NCBI GenBank assembly: GCA_938036435.1
Contig: CALHPU010000106.1
Location: 1-47,422, forward strand
From: an uncultured Pirellulaceae bacterium
GTDB lineage: Bacteria > Planctomycetota > Planctomycetia > Pirellulales > Pirellulaceae
Direction of reading: 5' to 3'
Length of the DNA: 47,422 nt
Shown: positions 27,201 to 35,538 of the stretch, in pieces
Layout: each line of letters opens with the position of its first letter
Position numbering within the stretch: the stretch's first letter is position 1
Notes under the pieces: generated by a model
The model's database searches: none
Seen by the model: the letters and a program-made list of their open reading frames with translations, nothing else
Told to the model about the DNA's origin: nothing
Translations under genes and position numbers: made by a program

Positions 27201-27644
27201 GTCATCCCGACGCCTTATTTCTTCTTTGGGCTTGAGCCTGAAGAAGAATTCACGGTGGTTATCGAAGAAGGTAAAACGCTGATCGTCAAATTCTTGACCG
27301 TTGATGGCGGCAACGCACAGGGCAGTCGCACGGTTTACTTTGAACTCAACGGCCAGCCACGAGACGCTTCGGTCATTGATCGGTCGCTGGACAACGTTGC
27401 GGTGACTCGCGCTAAAGCAGATCCCGACAACATGAAACACATTGGCTCGACGATGCCTGGAATGGTCGTGACCGTTGCCGTCGAAGTCGGTGACAAGATT
27501 GTCAAAGGACAGAAGCTGATCACGCTTGAGGCGATGAAGATGGAAACAACCGTCAATGCTGAAGTCGATGCGACGGTGGCCAAGATCAACGTTTCTGCCG
27601 GCGTGCAGGTCGAAACGGGCGATCTAATGATCGAGTTGCAATAA
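24201..27644 (+). CDS. pyc: Pyruvate carboxylase
   Basis: This biotin enzyme makes oxaloacetate from pyruvate, bicarbonate and ATP, feeding the citric acid cycle. The single 1147-residue chain has the full order: biotin carboxylase (~1-455, KLLVANRSEIAIRVFR, HGGGGRGMR, EVNPRIQVEHTVTEE), carboxyltransferase (~530-800, FITDTTFRDAHQSLHATR and AIKDMAGLCKP), the central allosteric region, and a biotin carrier domain at the end. Its biotinylation site is EAMKMET with K1113. ATG 24201 gives the usual family N-terminus MKPIKKLLVANR; an in-frame TTG at 24183 lies upstream. The biotin-protein ligase gene that follows on the same strand is the likely modifying enzyme. Confidence 0.97.
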   Translation: MKPIKKLLVANRSEIAIRVFRSATELGLSTVAVYAHEDRYALHRFKADEAYQIGNPGEPIKSYLNIPALIQLCLDHDVDAIHPGYGFLSENPDLAKACQDNGIIFVGPTLDTLQKLGDKTSARLIAKAADVPVLSGTDAAIVDVESGRKQANELGYPLILKASHGGGGRGMRVVRTEEEFDAAFEQASRESLSAFGSSEVFVEKFIEHARHIEIQLLGDTHGNLVHLFERDCSVQRRHQKVVEIAPAPNLLPEVRQALCDAAIAIGKEVGYQNAGTVEFLVDADTNKFYFIEVNPRIQVEHTVTEEVTGVDIVKSQIMVAQGLPLTDDAIGLVSQDSIKTEGFALQCRITTEDPANSFMPDYGRVVHYRSPGGAGVRLDAGSAYSGAVVNPFYDSMLVKLSVRGKRFSDAIQRAKRCLMEFRIRGVKTNIPFLLKLLDHTTFSSGDCTTRFIDQTPELFDFPVRQNRATKLLTFLGDVIVNGNELVKGRAVATRRDPAPVPDFDRTAAIPKGTRDKLKELGPEKFAQWVREQKRLFITDTTFRDAHQSLHATRFRSHDLLNVAKAYSMRASDLFSLEMWGGATFDTSMRFLKEDPWQRLSDIREKVPNILLQMLLRASNAVGYTNYPDNVVQAFVKETADAGLDVFRVFDALNWTPNMKVAMDAVLETGAICEASICYTGDILNPKRTKYDLKYYVDLAKELEKMGAHILAIKDMAGLCKPDAAALLVKTLKQEVGIPIHFHTHDTAGIQAASILKGAENDLDIADAAMAPMSGNTSQPNMNTIMAALEFTDRNTGLDQSALDEIAEYWRCTREFYAPFESMVLPSTADLYNHEMPGGQYTNLFAQAQALGLADRWSEVCSIYADCNQLLGDIVKVTPTSKAVGDLALFLVANNFSTDTVLDESREFAFPQSVIDLVGGMMGQPPGGFDAKLIKRVLQDQEPVVGRPGETLPPADFAAAGEEVAKFLEREPTQREIVTYLLYPKVYKDYVLHHKKYGNVSVIPTPYFFFGLEPEEEFTVVIEEGKTLIVKFLTVDGGNAQGSRTVYFELNGQPRDASVIDRSLDNVAVTRAKADPDNMKHIGSTMPGMVVTVAVEVGDKIVKGQKLITLEAMKMETTVNAEVDATVAKINVSAGVQVETGDLMIELQ

Positions 27645-27655
27645 ATAATTGCAAG

Positions 27656-27676
27656 CGGAAAGGCGCAAGCCTTCCG
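27656..27676. repeat. GCAA-loop hairpin after pyc
   Basis: CGGAAAGGC-GCAA-GCCTTCCG forms a stable hairpin with a GCAA tetraloop and one bulged A, 12 bases past the pyc stop. No T-run follows on either strand, so it may be a processing or stability element or a dispersed repeat rather than a standard terminator. Confidence 0.45.
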
Positions 27677-27724
27677 GTCCGTGACACACCCAAGTAGCCT
27701 TTGTTCTACGTCCAGCGGTGGGCA

Positions 27725-27832
27725 CAGCACGCCCCCCTCCCCTTGGGAGAGTCGGAGCCTAGGCGACAGGGATGGCGACAGGGATGGCGATAGGGAGGGC
27801 GACAGGGATGGCGATAGGGAGGGCGACAGGGA
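27725..27832. repeat. Palindromic element followed by six 12-bp tandem repeats
   Basis: The left part (CCCCTCCCCTTGGGAGAGTC) resembles the CCCTCCCCTTCGGGAGGGTC arm of the element at 47215-47351. It is followed at 27762-27832 by six nearly exact 12-base units, GGCGACAGGGAT alternating with the variant GGCGATAGGGAG. On the minus strand the array would read as Ser-Leu-Ser-Pro repeats, but no gene there is credible. Confidence 0.7.
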
Positions 27833-27931
27833 AAACTCGTCCTCCAACCAGAATTCAGCGCTTCGAACGCCGTAACGCTCTACCGTCGTTGTACACAATC
27901 CAATTTGCCTTGTTGAAGGGAGGCGGTTCTA

Positions 27932-28729
27932 TTGACCAATATCGATTCCGTCAGCGCGTCTGATCTCGGATCTTTGTTGGAAGACACGTTTCTTGAACGT
28001 GTTCTCCATTTTGTAGAAACCGATTCAACCAACACGCGCGCCGTCGAGCTGCTTGCCTCCGACGAATCTCTCACGACTCCTTGTCTTGTGTTTGCAGAAA
28101 AACAGAGTGCGGGGCGCGGTCGAGGAGAGAACCGGTGGTGGTCGGCCGAAGGGAGTCTTACGTTCTCGTTGGTTGTCGATTTCAACCAGATTGGGTTTTC
28201 AGCCCAGCAAAAACCGCTTTTGCCTCTGTTGGCCGGAATGGCGATCGTTCAGGCTGGCGAATCCCTCATCCCCGTTGGCGACTTTGCTCTCAAGTGGCCC
28301 AACGATGTCTATTTGGCTGGGCGTAAGCTTGCCGGTGTGCTGACCGAAGTTCCGTCTCAAGCCGCAGGGCAAGCGGTGATCGGTGTTGGGCTTAATGTCA
28401 ATAATCAATTCGCTTCGGCACCTGAGGAGCTTAAGGCTACATGTATTGCATTGGCTGACCGGTCGGGAATGATGCACGATCGAGTTGAGGTTTTGCGAAC
28501 TTTTTTGCAGCGATTCGAGACTTTGATGAAATCATTTGCCGCCGGGGACAGCTTTCTCGATGACTGGCCGCGTTACTGCTTACTATCAGGAAAGAAGGTC
28601 ACGTTGCGGATCAGCTACGATCAGGTAACCGGCATCTGTCGCGGCATCGACCCCTCGGGTGCTTTGGTGCTTGAGGTTGATGGACAAACGAAAAGCTTTT
28701 TTGGTGGTGTGGTTCTGTCGTGGGAATGA
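27932..28729 (+). CDS. birA: Biotin--protein ligase, without DNA-binding domain
   Basis: The enzyme activates biotin as biotinyl-AMP and attaches it to lysine on carrier domains. The 265-residue protein holds the catalytic core: DSTNTRA near 31-37, the biotin/ATP loop SAGRGRGENRWWS at ~56-68, and LKWPNDVYLAGRKLAGVL near 112-130, followed by a small C-terminal SH3-like domain. It lacks the N-terminal helix-turn-helix of the regulatory type, so it should not act as a repressor. The start is TTG at 27932, supported by AAGGGAGG about nine bases upstream. Its place after pyc suggests that pyruvate carboxylase is a main substrate. Confidence 0.92.
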   Translation: MTNIDSVSASDLGSLLEDTFLERVLHFVETDSTNTRAVELLASDESLTTPCLVFAEKQSAGRGRGENRWWSAEGSLTFSLVVDFNQIGFSAQQKPLLPLLAGMAIVQAGESLIPVGDFALKWPNDVYLAGRKLAGVLTEVPSQAAGQAVIGVGLNVNNQFASAPEELKATCIALADRSGMMHDRVEVLRTFLQRFETLMKSFAAGDSFLDDWPRYCLLSGKKVTLRISYDQVTGICRGIDPSGALVLEVDGQTKSFFGGVVLSWE

Positions 28730-29089
28730 GATCGACTTGTTACGAAGTCTGAAAGCGAAGTTCGATTACGTCGGCGCTTGAGAACCCGCAGTCAAGAAAA
28801 TGCTGTAACGGTACTTCTTATAAGGACTCCTCCGGAGCCGCGTTCGTGGGCGATGAAGAATCTTGGGGCTCAAGCCGCGACACCAGAATGCCGCGTTCCA
28901 GAAGCCTCCGCTCCAGAGGAGGCGGCGAGAGGGAATCTGTTGCCCGCCGAAGATCCGACAATTTGGCTCCGATTGGCCCAAGGGAATCGAATTCACCTTT
29001 AATTATCTGGCGTTTGCTGCCATATTGACGAGCTTTTCAAGGTCGCGCGGTTTGCCTGATTCAGGTAAGCGGGCTGCTGATTTGACCAT
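28730..29089. other. Spacer without a recognisable gene
   Basis: Between birA and the palindrome upstream of aspS. Several short open frames are present on both strands but none has a protein-like composition or start. A local hairpin (CCTCCGCTCCAGAGGAGG near 28907-28924) is visible. It must contain the aspS promoter unless that lies within the next palindrome. Confidence 0.4.
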
Positions 29090-29152
29090 AGTCGTCTTTC
29101 GCGCCGCGAAAGTAACGCCCGTCGTGCTTCTTTCGCGGAGCGAAAGGCGACT
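29090..29152. repeat. Compound palindrome upstream of aspS
   Basis: Two nested palindromes: CTTTCGCG-C-CGCGAAAG at 29096-29112 and CTTTCGC-GGA-GCGAAAG at 29130-29146. The outer arms AGTCG (29090-29094) and CGACT (29148-29152) are also complementary, so the whole could form a cruciform. A related stretch, CTTTCGCTCCGCCAAAGGC, is at about 31201-31219. It looks like a dispersed intergenic repeat. Confidence 0.6.
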
Positions 29153-29185
29153 GTGCTGTAGAAAACTTTCCACTGGATTTTCGAA

Positions 29186-30967
29186 GTGCTACGAACACAT
29201 ACTTGCGGCGAACTGAACAAAGATCACATTGGCCAAACCGTGACCCTTTCCGGTTGGGTAGATCGCGTGCGTGACCACGGGGGCGGGAAATTCATCGATC
29301 TGCGCGACCGATATGGCAAAACGCAGGTCGTCATTGATCCTGACTCGCCCAAACAAGCGATGGACAATGTCCAGCCGGTCCGAAACGAGTTTGTGATTCA
29401 AGTCATTGGCAAGGTATCCGAGCGTCCTGCGGGCCAAGACAATCCAAAGATCTCGACCGGTCAAATCGAACTTCACGTCGAAGAGCTGAACGTGCTCAAC
29501 GCGTGTAAGACTCCGCCGTTTGTTCCCAATCAAAAAGACCTGCCCAACGAAGACCTCCGGCTGAAGCACCGATATTTGGATCTGCGTCGCAAGCCGATGC
29601 AGGAAACGCTGGTCCTGCGCAGCCGCATCATCAAAGCAATGCGGGACTATTGCGAGGCGAATGATTTCATTGACGTCGAAACGCCAATCCTTGGTCGCAG
29701 CACTCCAGAAGGTGCCCGCGATTACTTGGTTCCCAGCCGCGTGCACAACGGACAATTCTATGCCCTGCCGCAATCGCCGCAGATATACAAGCAAATTATG
29801 ATGATCGCCGGCTACGATCGCTACGTGCAAGTAGCACGGTGTTTTCGCGACGAAGATCTTCGCGCCGACCGTCAGCCAGAATTTACACAGTTAGACATGG
29901 AGATGTCTTTTGTCGATGGCGACGATGTGATCGGCATGATTGATGGCATGATGCAGAAATTGGCCAAAGACGTTTTGGATATCGATTTGCAGTTGCCATT
30001 GCCGCGTATGACATGGGACGAAGCGATGACCCGTTTTGGGCACGACGCTCCGGACTTGCGGTTTGGTGTTGAGATCGTCGATTTAACCGATATTGCTGCC
30101 AAAACCGAATTCCGCGTCTTCCGTAGTGTTGCCGACTCAGGCAAATTCGTCCGAGGTATCTGTGCTCCCAACGGGCAGTCTAAGTTTTCTCGTCGCGGTA
30201 TCGATGATTTGACTAAATTTGTTCAAGAGGATTTTGGTGCGAAGGGACTTGCTTGGTTCCGTGTCGAGGAAGACGGCACGCTCAATTCAACCATTGCCAA
30301 AAATTTCCAAGCCGAAGAACTTGCCGAGATCGCGACGCGGATGGAGGCCAAACCGGGTGATCTGGTGATGATTATTGCAGACACATGGGAGGTCAGCTGT
30401 AAAGCACTCTACGGTCTGCGAAAGCGCATCGGTGCGGAGCTTGAACTGTACGATCCGAAGACGATGAATTTTTCTTGGGTCACCGAGTTCCCGATGTTCG
30501 AGCACGATCCCGAGGCAGACCGTTGGATTGCCATGCATCATCCATTTACCGCGCCGTTGGAGAGCGATTTGGAGCATTTGGACACTGATCCGGGTAAGGC
30601 TCGCGCTCAAGCGTATGATCTGGTCATCAACGGATATGAGGCCGGTGGTGGAACGATTCGTATCCACGACAACAAGATTCAAGAAAAGGTCTTTGGCCTC
30701 TTAGGCCTTAACGCCGAAGCGGCTCAGGAACGTTTTGGGTTCCTGTTAGATGCCCTTCAGTACGGTGCCCCTCCGCACGGCGGGATTGCGTTAGGCATCG
30801 ATCGAGTCGTGATGTTGTTCAATAATCTCGAGAACATTCGAGACTGTATTGCGTTTCCGAAGACGCAGAAGGCGACTGACCTGATGATGGAAGCGCCGAA
30901 CCTTGTTGAAACGCTTCAACTGAAAGAGTTGGGTATCGAGATCACCAAGACCGATGATGACGCGTAA
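29186..30967 (+). CDS. aspS: Aspartyl-tRNA synthetase
   Basis: A 593-residue class IIb aminoacyl-tRNA synthetase of the bacterial type that charges tRNA-Asp (and tRNA-Asn if non-discriminating; which applies cannot be told here). The N-terminal OB-fold for the anticodon (~1-105) begins LRTHTCGELN and includes SGWVDRVRDHGGGKFIDLRDR. Catalytic motifs are visible: YLDLRRKPM, FIDVETPILGRSTPEGARDYLVPSR, QSPQIYKQ, and motif 2 ARCFRDEDLRADRQPEFTQLD. The bacterial insertion domain lies at about 290-420. Motif 3 is GAPPHGGIALGIDRVVML near the end. The start is GTG at 29186, which matches the usual MLRTH N-terminus. Confidence 0.97.
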   Translation: MLRTHTCGELNKDHIGQTVTLSGWVDRVRDHGGGKFIDLRDRYGKTQVVIDPDSPKQAMDNVQPVRNEFVIQVIGKVSERPAGQDNPKISTGQIELHVEELNVLNACKTPPFVPNQKDLPNEDLRLKHRYLDLRRKPMQETLVLRSRIIKAMRDYCEANDFIDVETPILGRSTPEGARDYLVPSRVHNGQFYALPQSPQIYKQIMMIAGYDRYVQVARCFRDEDLRADRQPEFTQLDMEMSFVDGDDVIGMIDGMMQKLAKDVLDIDLQLPLPRMTWDEAMTRFGHDAPDLRFGVEIVDLTDIAAKTEFRVFRSVADSGKFVRGICAPNGQSKFSRRGIDDLTKFVQEDFGAKGLAWFRVEEDGTLNSTIAKNFQAEELAEIATRMEAKPGDLVMIIADTWEVSCKALYGLRKRIGAELELYDPKTMNFSWVTEFPMFEHDPEADRWIAMHHPFTAPLESDLEHLDTDPGKARAQAYDLVINGYEAGGGTIRIHDNKIQEKVFGLLGLNAEAAQERFGFLLDALQYGAPPHGGIALGIDRVVMLFNNLENIRDCIAFPKTQKATDLMMEAPNLVETLQLKELGIEITKTDDDA

Positions 30968-31294
30968 AGTTTTATCATGAACTGGCGGTGATCTCATCTC
31001 CCGAAGCGAAGCAGTTTTGCGCTTCGTTGCCCTTGGTTATTCTTCGCTCCAAGGTTGTGATTTTTTAAAAAGAGCTTTTACACTGTGAGCCGGGTGGGCG
31101 CTAGACCCGGTTTTGGGAGCTTCCCTCGCTCAACCGGCACTAACGCCCAAACGGCTAATAAAATCACAGCCTCTCTGCCAAAGGAGCGCGAGCTGGTCTA
31201 CTTTCGCTCCGCCAAAGGCCGCTGTAGCTAACATCTCAGGCTCGGCGTGTGGTGCTGGCAGCAGGACCTGCGAGTGTACCAACGGTGAATTTGG
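30968..31294. other. Intergenic region with hairpins, between convergent genes
   Basis: This spacer separates the convergent aspS and secretin-like genes. At 31031-31066 CCTTGG pairs with CCAAGG and is followed, after TTGTGA, by TTTTTT, a weak terminator candidate for aspS. At 31090-31110 CCGGGT pairs with ACCCGG followed by TTTT. At about 31201 is a sequence similar to the compound palindrome at 29130. No gene is visible. Confidence 0.5.
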
Positions 31295-34129
31295 CTATCG
31301 GCCGCCACCGCGTTGACCACCACCGCCTCGTTGGCCACCACCTCGTTGCCCGCCGCCACCACGACCTCCACGCTGTCCAGCTTGGGCCTGGTTGCGGATG
31401 TTGCGAAAAAGCTCAGCTGCTTCTTGCTGTCGTTGATTGCGCTCTCTGTTAGCGGCGTCTTGGCCGCTATTTCCTTGGCTTGCCGTGCCTTGACTAGCGT
31501 TTTTTTTTGCGTCTTCGGTGTTAGCCTCGTCAGCTTCTTCTACCATTTTGAGTTTGCCGCCAAACTGTTCTTGAAGGATCTTTAACATCGCTTCGGTCAC
31601 TCCACCAGCGAGGATTCTTGGCTGTTGGGGGTTGGCGAACTTGGGCGTGTCGATTTTTTCGACAATGGCTTTGACCTGTTTGTAAATAAATTCGGGGCCA
31701 GTCAGCAAGATTTGATCGGTTTCGGTATCCAAGTCGATTCTGGCTTTCGGCTGATCTTGCTGGTCTTTGTTGCCCTGCTTTGCGTTGTTTCCTCCAGCAA
31801 TATTTCGCATCGCTCGAGCCACCTGTTCCGGTGCATTTCCACCGCCTTGATTCTGCTGAGGTTGTTCAGCTATCTGGATGTAGTCGGCCATCAATACTTG
31901 AACTCGCTCCAATATTTCTCTGGGATCGCGGTGCTCGATTTGTATGGCATAAAACTGTCCCGCCAATTCCGGATCCTGCGGAGGACTGGGTTGGTCGAAA
32001 ACATCGATCATTTCTTCGATCGTTTCGAGGTCGCTCTGTGTGGCTCCACTGACGTAGATTAGGTTCAATGGTTGATACATGCCGATTTGAGCATCGCCTT
32101 CAAGTGCGATCACCGCACTCGATGAAGATGATCCACCACCGCCGAGCATTCCCCCGAGTAGATCACCGGCACCTTCGCCAGCCACGTTGCCGACGATGCC
32201 TGATAGCAGATCGCCTCCGCCACCTCCACCATCTGATCCGCCGAGCCCAAACATGTTGTCGAGCGCTGATTTGATCGAATCGGCTTTTCTGTACTTCAGG
32301 TAGAAAACGGTTAGGCCTTGATCGGTCCCTTCTTGCCCTGCCTCTGCGAGCAGGAGAGATTCGAGGTCGTCCAGAGCATCTAGATCGTCTGACTCAAGTA
32401 AAATTCCAAACGAGGTTCCCTTGATGGTGATCTCAGAACCGGGAACCGAAGATGCCGCCTCGGGAGCAACGTAGTTTTGGCTGCGAACCTGAGGTGAATT
32501 GGAGGTGCTACCAGCTTCGTCTTGGGGCTGATAGGTAATCATGCTAGTGAGTCCAAGCTTCAACAACCAAGACGCCAACGACGTAGCGCGCCGGACATCG
32601 TTTCTGCCGGTTCGCCCGCCATCGTTTGGATTCACCGCAGGCATCGCATCTCGTACTGACGGTGCTGATTGGGGAATAAGTGCTTTTCCGGTATCCGATT
32701 GCTGACGATTTTTATAGTCAGAACCGGGGGTGCGAAAGCGATTTTGGCTCTTGTTGCGGTCTTCGGGCATGATGACCCTTAAACGATTCTTGCGACCGGT
32801 TGATCGCATGTAATCTTCTGCGGCCTGTAACAAGTCATCTCGTTTGCTGGAAGGCATTTTGAGCATGCGCGTGTTGGTGCGGACGCGATTGGGATCCGGT
32901 TGAGAAGCTTGGTCCAGCTGCGAAATGATTTGCGTGGTTTCAAAAACTTCAGCCGGTGTGCCGCGGATCACGATATAGTTCTGCAGCGTATTGGCCAGTA
33001 ATTTTGGGCCCTGCGTACTTTCGACGCCAGTTGCGCCTGAACTCATTAGCGACTGAACCGCTGACAAAATCGTTGAGGCACTGGAGTTTTCCAGATGCAC
33101 GATCTTGCTGGCACTTGATTCCCCACGCAACTCGGCAAGCGCGTCGATGGCCACTTGGTGCTGTTCCTTGCGGGCTTGAAGAATGATTGCGCCGGTTACT
33201 TCATCTTGGCCAACGGTCGCGTCGGTTCCGTCAAGCATTGTTTGGATGACCTTGAGTGCGACTTCGGCATCGGTGAACACCGGATAGCTTTTCAAGTAAG
33301 GTCGCTCTGTGCTGACCTCTTGCGAGTTAGGGGCCTTATCGACTTTTACGGCAATGGCTTGGAAATCTTCAATTGCTTGGGGCGTGCCTTTAAGAATAAA
33401 TCGATCGGCTGATGGATCAACACTGATGATCAACGACCCATCATCACGCTTATAAGCGCCGTCAGCAATTCCCAACAACGATCGTGAAACTATCAGGAAC
33501 TGTTCAGGGTCGTAGTGCTTCAACGTGTAAATGTCGATTTTGGTGGCTTTACGCCGAGTCATTTCCACGATCGACTCTCGAATCTTGCGAAGATTACCTC
33601 CGGTCTCGCGAGCGTAGAACTCGTTGGTTGCCAGTAGCGATTTTGCGAATGGTTGGTACTGGTTTGAGATCGACTGTCGTAGATCTGCCTCGACTTCAGC
33701 GACGTTGATCGTCCCCAGCGAAAATTTGCAACGCACGATCTCGTACTCACCGCGCTGGTCCAGTTCAGCCGGTGTCACAGTCTCGATCAGCTGATCCGGT
33801 AGCGGAGACGATGCCTCGGTTAGGATCAGTTGGTTTCGATTGCGGATGAGGGTATAGGCTGGCTTTCGCAAACGCAGAGCGTAATTGAGTTGATCCAAAG
33901 CCTCCATCGGAGAGTATTTTTGATTATCCGTCAGCGTGAATGTTCCCTCGGGCCATTCAGAGATTGACTGCCATGAATATCCGGTCTGTTCGGCGAACCA
34001 AGGAACAACGTCTTTCCAGTCAGCTTTATTGAACGAAAACTCGATCGTTTTTTCCGGCATCGCCGGGTTCTGGGCGACGGCAACGGGTGCCAAGCAGAGA
34101 ACGAAAAGCAGAGTTAAAATACGGTACAT
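31295..34129 (-). CDS. Secretin N-domain-like exported protein with Gly/Arg-rich tail
   Basis: A 944-residue exported protein starting at ATG 34129, where a clear signal peptide begins (MYRILTLLFVLCLAPVAVAQ). An open frame extends further upstream, but that part has no credible start. The body contains several repeats of the short alpha/beta domain found in the periplasmic N-domains of type II/III secretins (NolW-like), for example KSYPVFTDAEVALKVIQTML, VFYLKYRKADSIKSALDNM, and FYAIQIEHRDPREILERVQVLM. A Gly/Ser-rich loop lies near 600-640. The C-terminal secretin beta-barrel domain is not recognisable; the protein instead ends in a disordered Gln/Asn-rich stretch and GQRGGGG-type repeats. It may assemble in the periplasm, perhaps with a separate channel, but its function is unknown. 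Confidence 0.8.
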   Translation of the reverse strand: MYRILTLLFVLCLAPVAVAQNPAMPEKTIEFSFNKADWKDVVPWFAEQTGYSWQSISEWPEGTFTLTDNQKYSPMEALDQLNYALRLRKPAYTLIRNRNQLILTEASSPLPDQLIETVTPAELDQRGEYEIVRCKFSLGTINVAEVEADLRQSISNQYQPFAKSLLATNEFYARETGGNLRKIRESIVEMTRRKATKIDIYTLKHYDPEQFLIVSRSLLGIADGAYKRDDGSLIISVDPSADRFILKGTPQAIEDFQAIAVKVDKAPNSQEVSTERPYLKSYPVFTDAEVALKVIQTMLDGTDATVGQDEVTGAIILQARKEQHQVAIDALAELRGESSASKIVHLENSSASTILSAVQSLMSSGATGVESTQGPKLLANTLQNYIVIRGTPAEVFETTQIISQLDQASQPDPNRVRTNTRMLKMPSSKRDDLLQAAEDYMRSTGRKNRLRVIMPEDRNKSQNRFRTPGSDYKNRQQSDTGKALIPQSAPSVRDAMPAVNPNDGGRTGRNDVRRATSLASWLLKLGLTSMITYQPQDEAGSTSNSPQVRSQNYVAPEAASSVPGSEITIKGTSFGILLESDDLDALDDLESLLLAEAGQEGTDQGLTVFYLKYRKADSIKSALDNMFGLGGSDGGGGGGDLLSGIVGNVAGEGAGDLLGGMLGGGGSSSSSAVIALEGDAQIGMYQPLNLIYVSGATQSDLETIEEMIDVFDQPSPPQDPELAGQFYAIQIEHRDPREILERVQVLMADYIQIAEQPQQNQGGGNAPEQVARAMRNIAGGNNAKQGNKDQQDQPKARIDLDTETDQILLTGPEFIYKQVKAIVEKIDTPKFANPQQPRILAGGVTEAMLKILQEQFGGKLKMVEEADEANTEDAKKNASQGTASQGNSGQDAANRERNQRQQEAAELFRNIRNQAQAGQRGGRGGGGQRGGGQRGGGGQRGGGR

Positions 34130-34512
34130 GAAAGATGATTCAAAAAAGTAAGGGGATGGCAGCTTGTCTAAAGGGGAAGTAAAGATACCAAGAGTTCCTA
34201 GTTGATAAAAATAAGTCACCGTTATCGAATTGTTGGCATTTTCGCCGAGAAAACACAGCAATACATACTCAAACCCCTCAATTCGATGCTGTTTAGACCA
34301 GCGGCGATCTGATAAAATCAGGGACGCGATGACAAATGTTAGCGTCAAAACGATCGTAACGCTTAATCTATTTGAACATCGCAGGCGTGGCTTGGGCTCA
34401 TGTGCTGGCTTAAAAGCACCTGTGCTCCACCCTGCATAATGTCTGTCACGTAGAAATAACCCCGGCAAGACCCGTTCTGATTCATTTTACTCCTTCATTT
34501 CTATAAATCTTC
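34130..34512. other. Promoter-bearing spacer between divergent genes
   Basis: This AT-rich region lies between the divergent secretin-like gene and tsaD and should carry both promoters. I could not pick out a -35/-10 pair with confidence, and no good Shine-Dalgarno sequence precedes either start. No gene or RNA fold is evident. Confidence 0.4.
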
Positions 34513-35538
34513 GTGAAAATACTGGCAATCGAGACGACTTGCGACGAAACGGCAGCGGCTGTCTTAGGCGATGACCTGACCATTTATGCCAGCTTAGTCG
34601 CCTCTCAAGAGGATCTCCACGAGCAATACAACGGCGTTGTGCCGGAGATCGCCGCCCGCGCTCACGTGGAACGCATCTTGCCGGTGATCCATGAGACGAT
34701 GCAAAAATCTGGTTTTTCACTTGATGACCTGGATGCCATTGCCGTCGCCAATACGCCGGGACTCTCGGGGTCGCTGCTGGTGGGGTTAACGGCTGCCAAA
34801 GCCTTGGCATTCGCTCTGGATATTCCTCTGGTGACCATCAATCATCTACACGCCCACGTTTACGCTTGTCAGTTAGAATCCGGGCAACCTGTTTTTCCAT
34901 GCGTGGGGATGATCGTCAGCGGCGGACACACGCATTTGTATCACTACGCCGACGCGTTGAACCCAAAGTACCTTGGCGGGACGATTGACGATGCCGCTGG
35001 CGAAGCATTCGATAAAGTCGCCAGTATGTTGAAGTTGCGGTACCCGGGTGGACCGGAAATTTCAAAACGGGCGGTGTCTGGAAATCCCAAAGCCCACGCT
35101 TATCCCAGAAGTTTCCTTAAAGACGACCGGCTGGACTTTAGCTTCAGCGGATTAAAAACGGCCGTGCGTTATTCCATCACCGGTCCGGGAAACGTGGACC
35201 CCACAACGATCGAGCTTACCGAAGACCAATCGGCCGATATCGCGGCCAGTTTCCAACAGGCGGTAGTCGATTGTTTGGTGACCAAGGCGATGCAGGCTCT
35301 CAAGCAAACAGGCCTGAAGCGTTTGTGTGTTGGCGGTGGAGTGGCGGCAAACCGCGTGTTCCGCGATCAATTGCAGCAGGCCTGTGAGAGTCATGGCGTC
35401 GAACTGCACATCGCGCCGATGAAGTTTTGCACTGACAATGCCGTCATGGGAGCGATTGCTTTTGAGAAACTTAAAGCTGGCATGACCGACGAGCTGGACG
35501 TCGACATCCTACCGGGGTTGGTGCGTGAAAAAGTGTAA
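34513..35538 (+). CDS. tsaD: tRNA N6-adenosine threonylcarbamoyltransferase
   Basis: TsaD transfers the threonylcarbamoyl group from its adenylate to N6 of A37 in tRNAs that read ANN codons, an essential modification made together with TsaB, TsaE and TsaC. None of those partners is visible in this window. The 341-residue length is normal. The ASKHA-fold start is KILAIETTCDETAAAVL. The metal-binding motif NHLHAHVYA gives H111 and H115. Next come MIVSGGHTHLY, LGGTIDDAAGEAFDKVA, and near the end CVGGGVAANRVFRDQL and FCTDNAVMGA. The start is GTG at 34513, and the N-terminus matches the family there. Confidence 0.97.
   Translation: MKILAIETTCDETAAAVLGDDLTIYASLVASQEDLHEQYNGVVPEIAARAHVERILPVIHETMQKSGFSLDDLDAIAVANTPGLSGSLLVGLTAAKALAFALDIPLVTINHLHAHVYACQLESGQPVFPCVGMIVSGGHTHLYHYADALNPKYLGGTIDDAAGEAFDKVASMLKLRYPGGPEISKRAVSGNPKAHAYPRSFLKDDRLDFSFSGLKTAVRYSITGPGNVDPTTIELTEDQSADIAASFQQAVVDCLVTKAMQALKQTGLKRLCVGGGVAANRVFRDQLQQACESHGVELHIAPMKFCTDNAVMGAIAFEKLKAGMTDELDVDILPGLVREKV

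Noticed and set aside
27762..27832. Possible CRISPR array
   Set aside because: The units are contiguous 12-mers with no unique spacers, and no cas gene is present.
27335..27898. Leftward frame with Ser-Leu-Ser-Pro repeats
   Set aside because: The repeats come from the 12-bp tandem array and the rest is antisense to the end of pyc. No start or domain supports a gene.
28766..28996. Short open frames on both strands between birA and aspS
   Set aside because: They overlap each other, lack starts with ribosome sites, and have no recognisable sequence.
34130..34468. Upstream extension of the secretin-like gene by 113 residues
   Set aside because: The frame is open, but the signal peptide begins at 34129 and the extra residues would bury it inside the protein.
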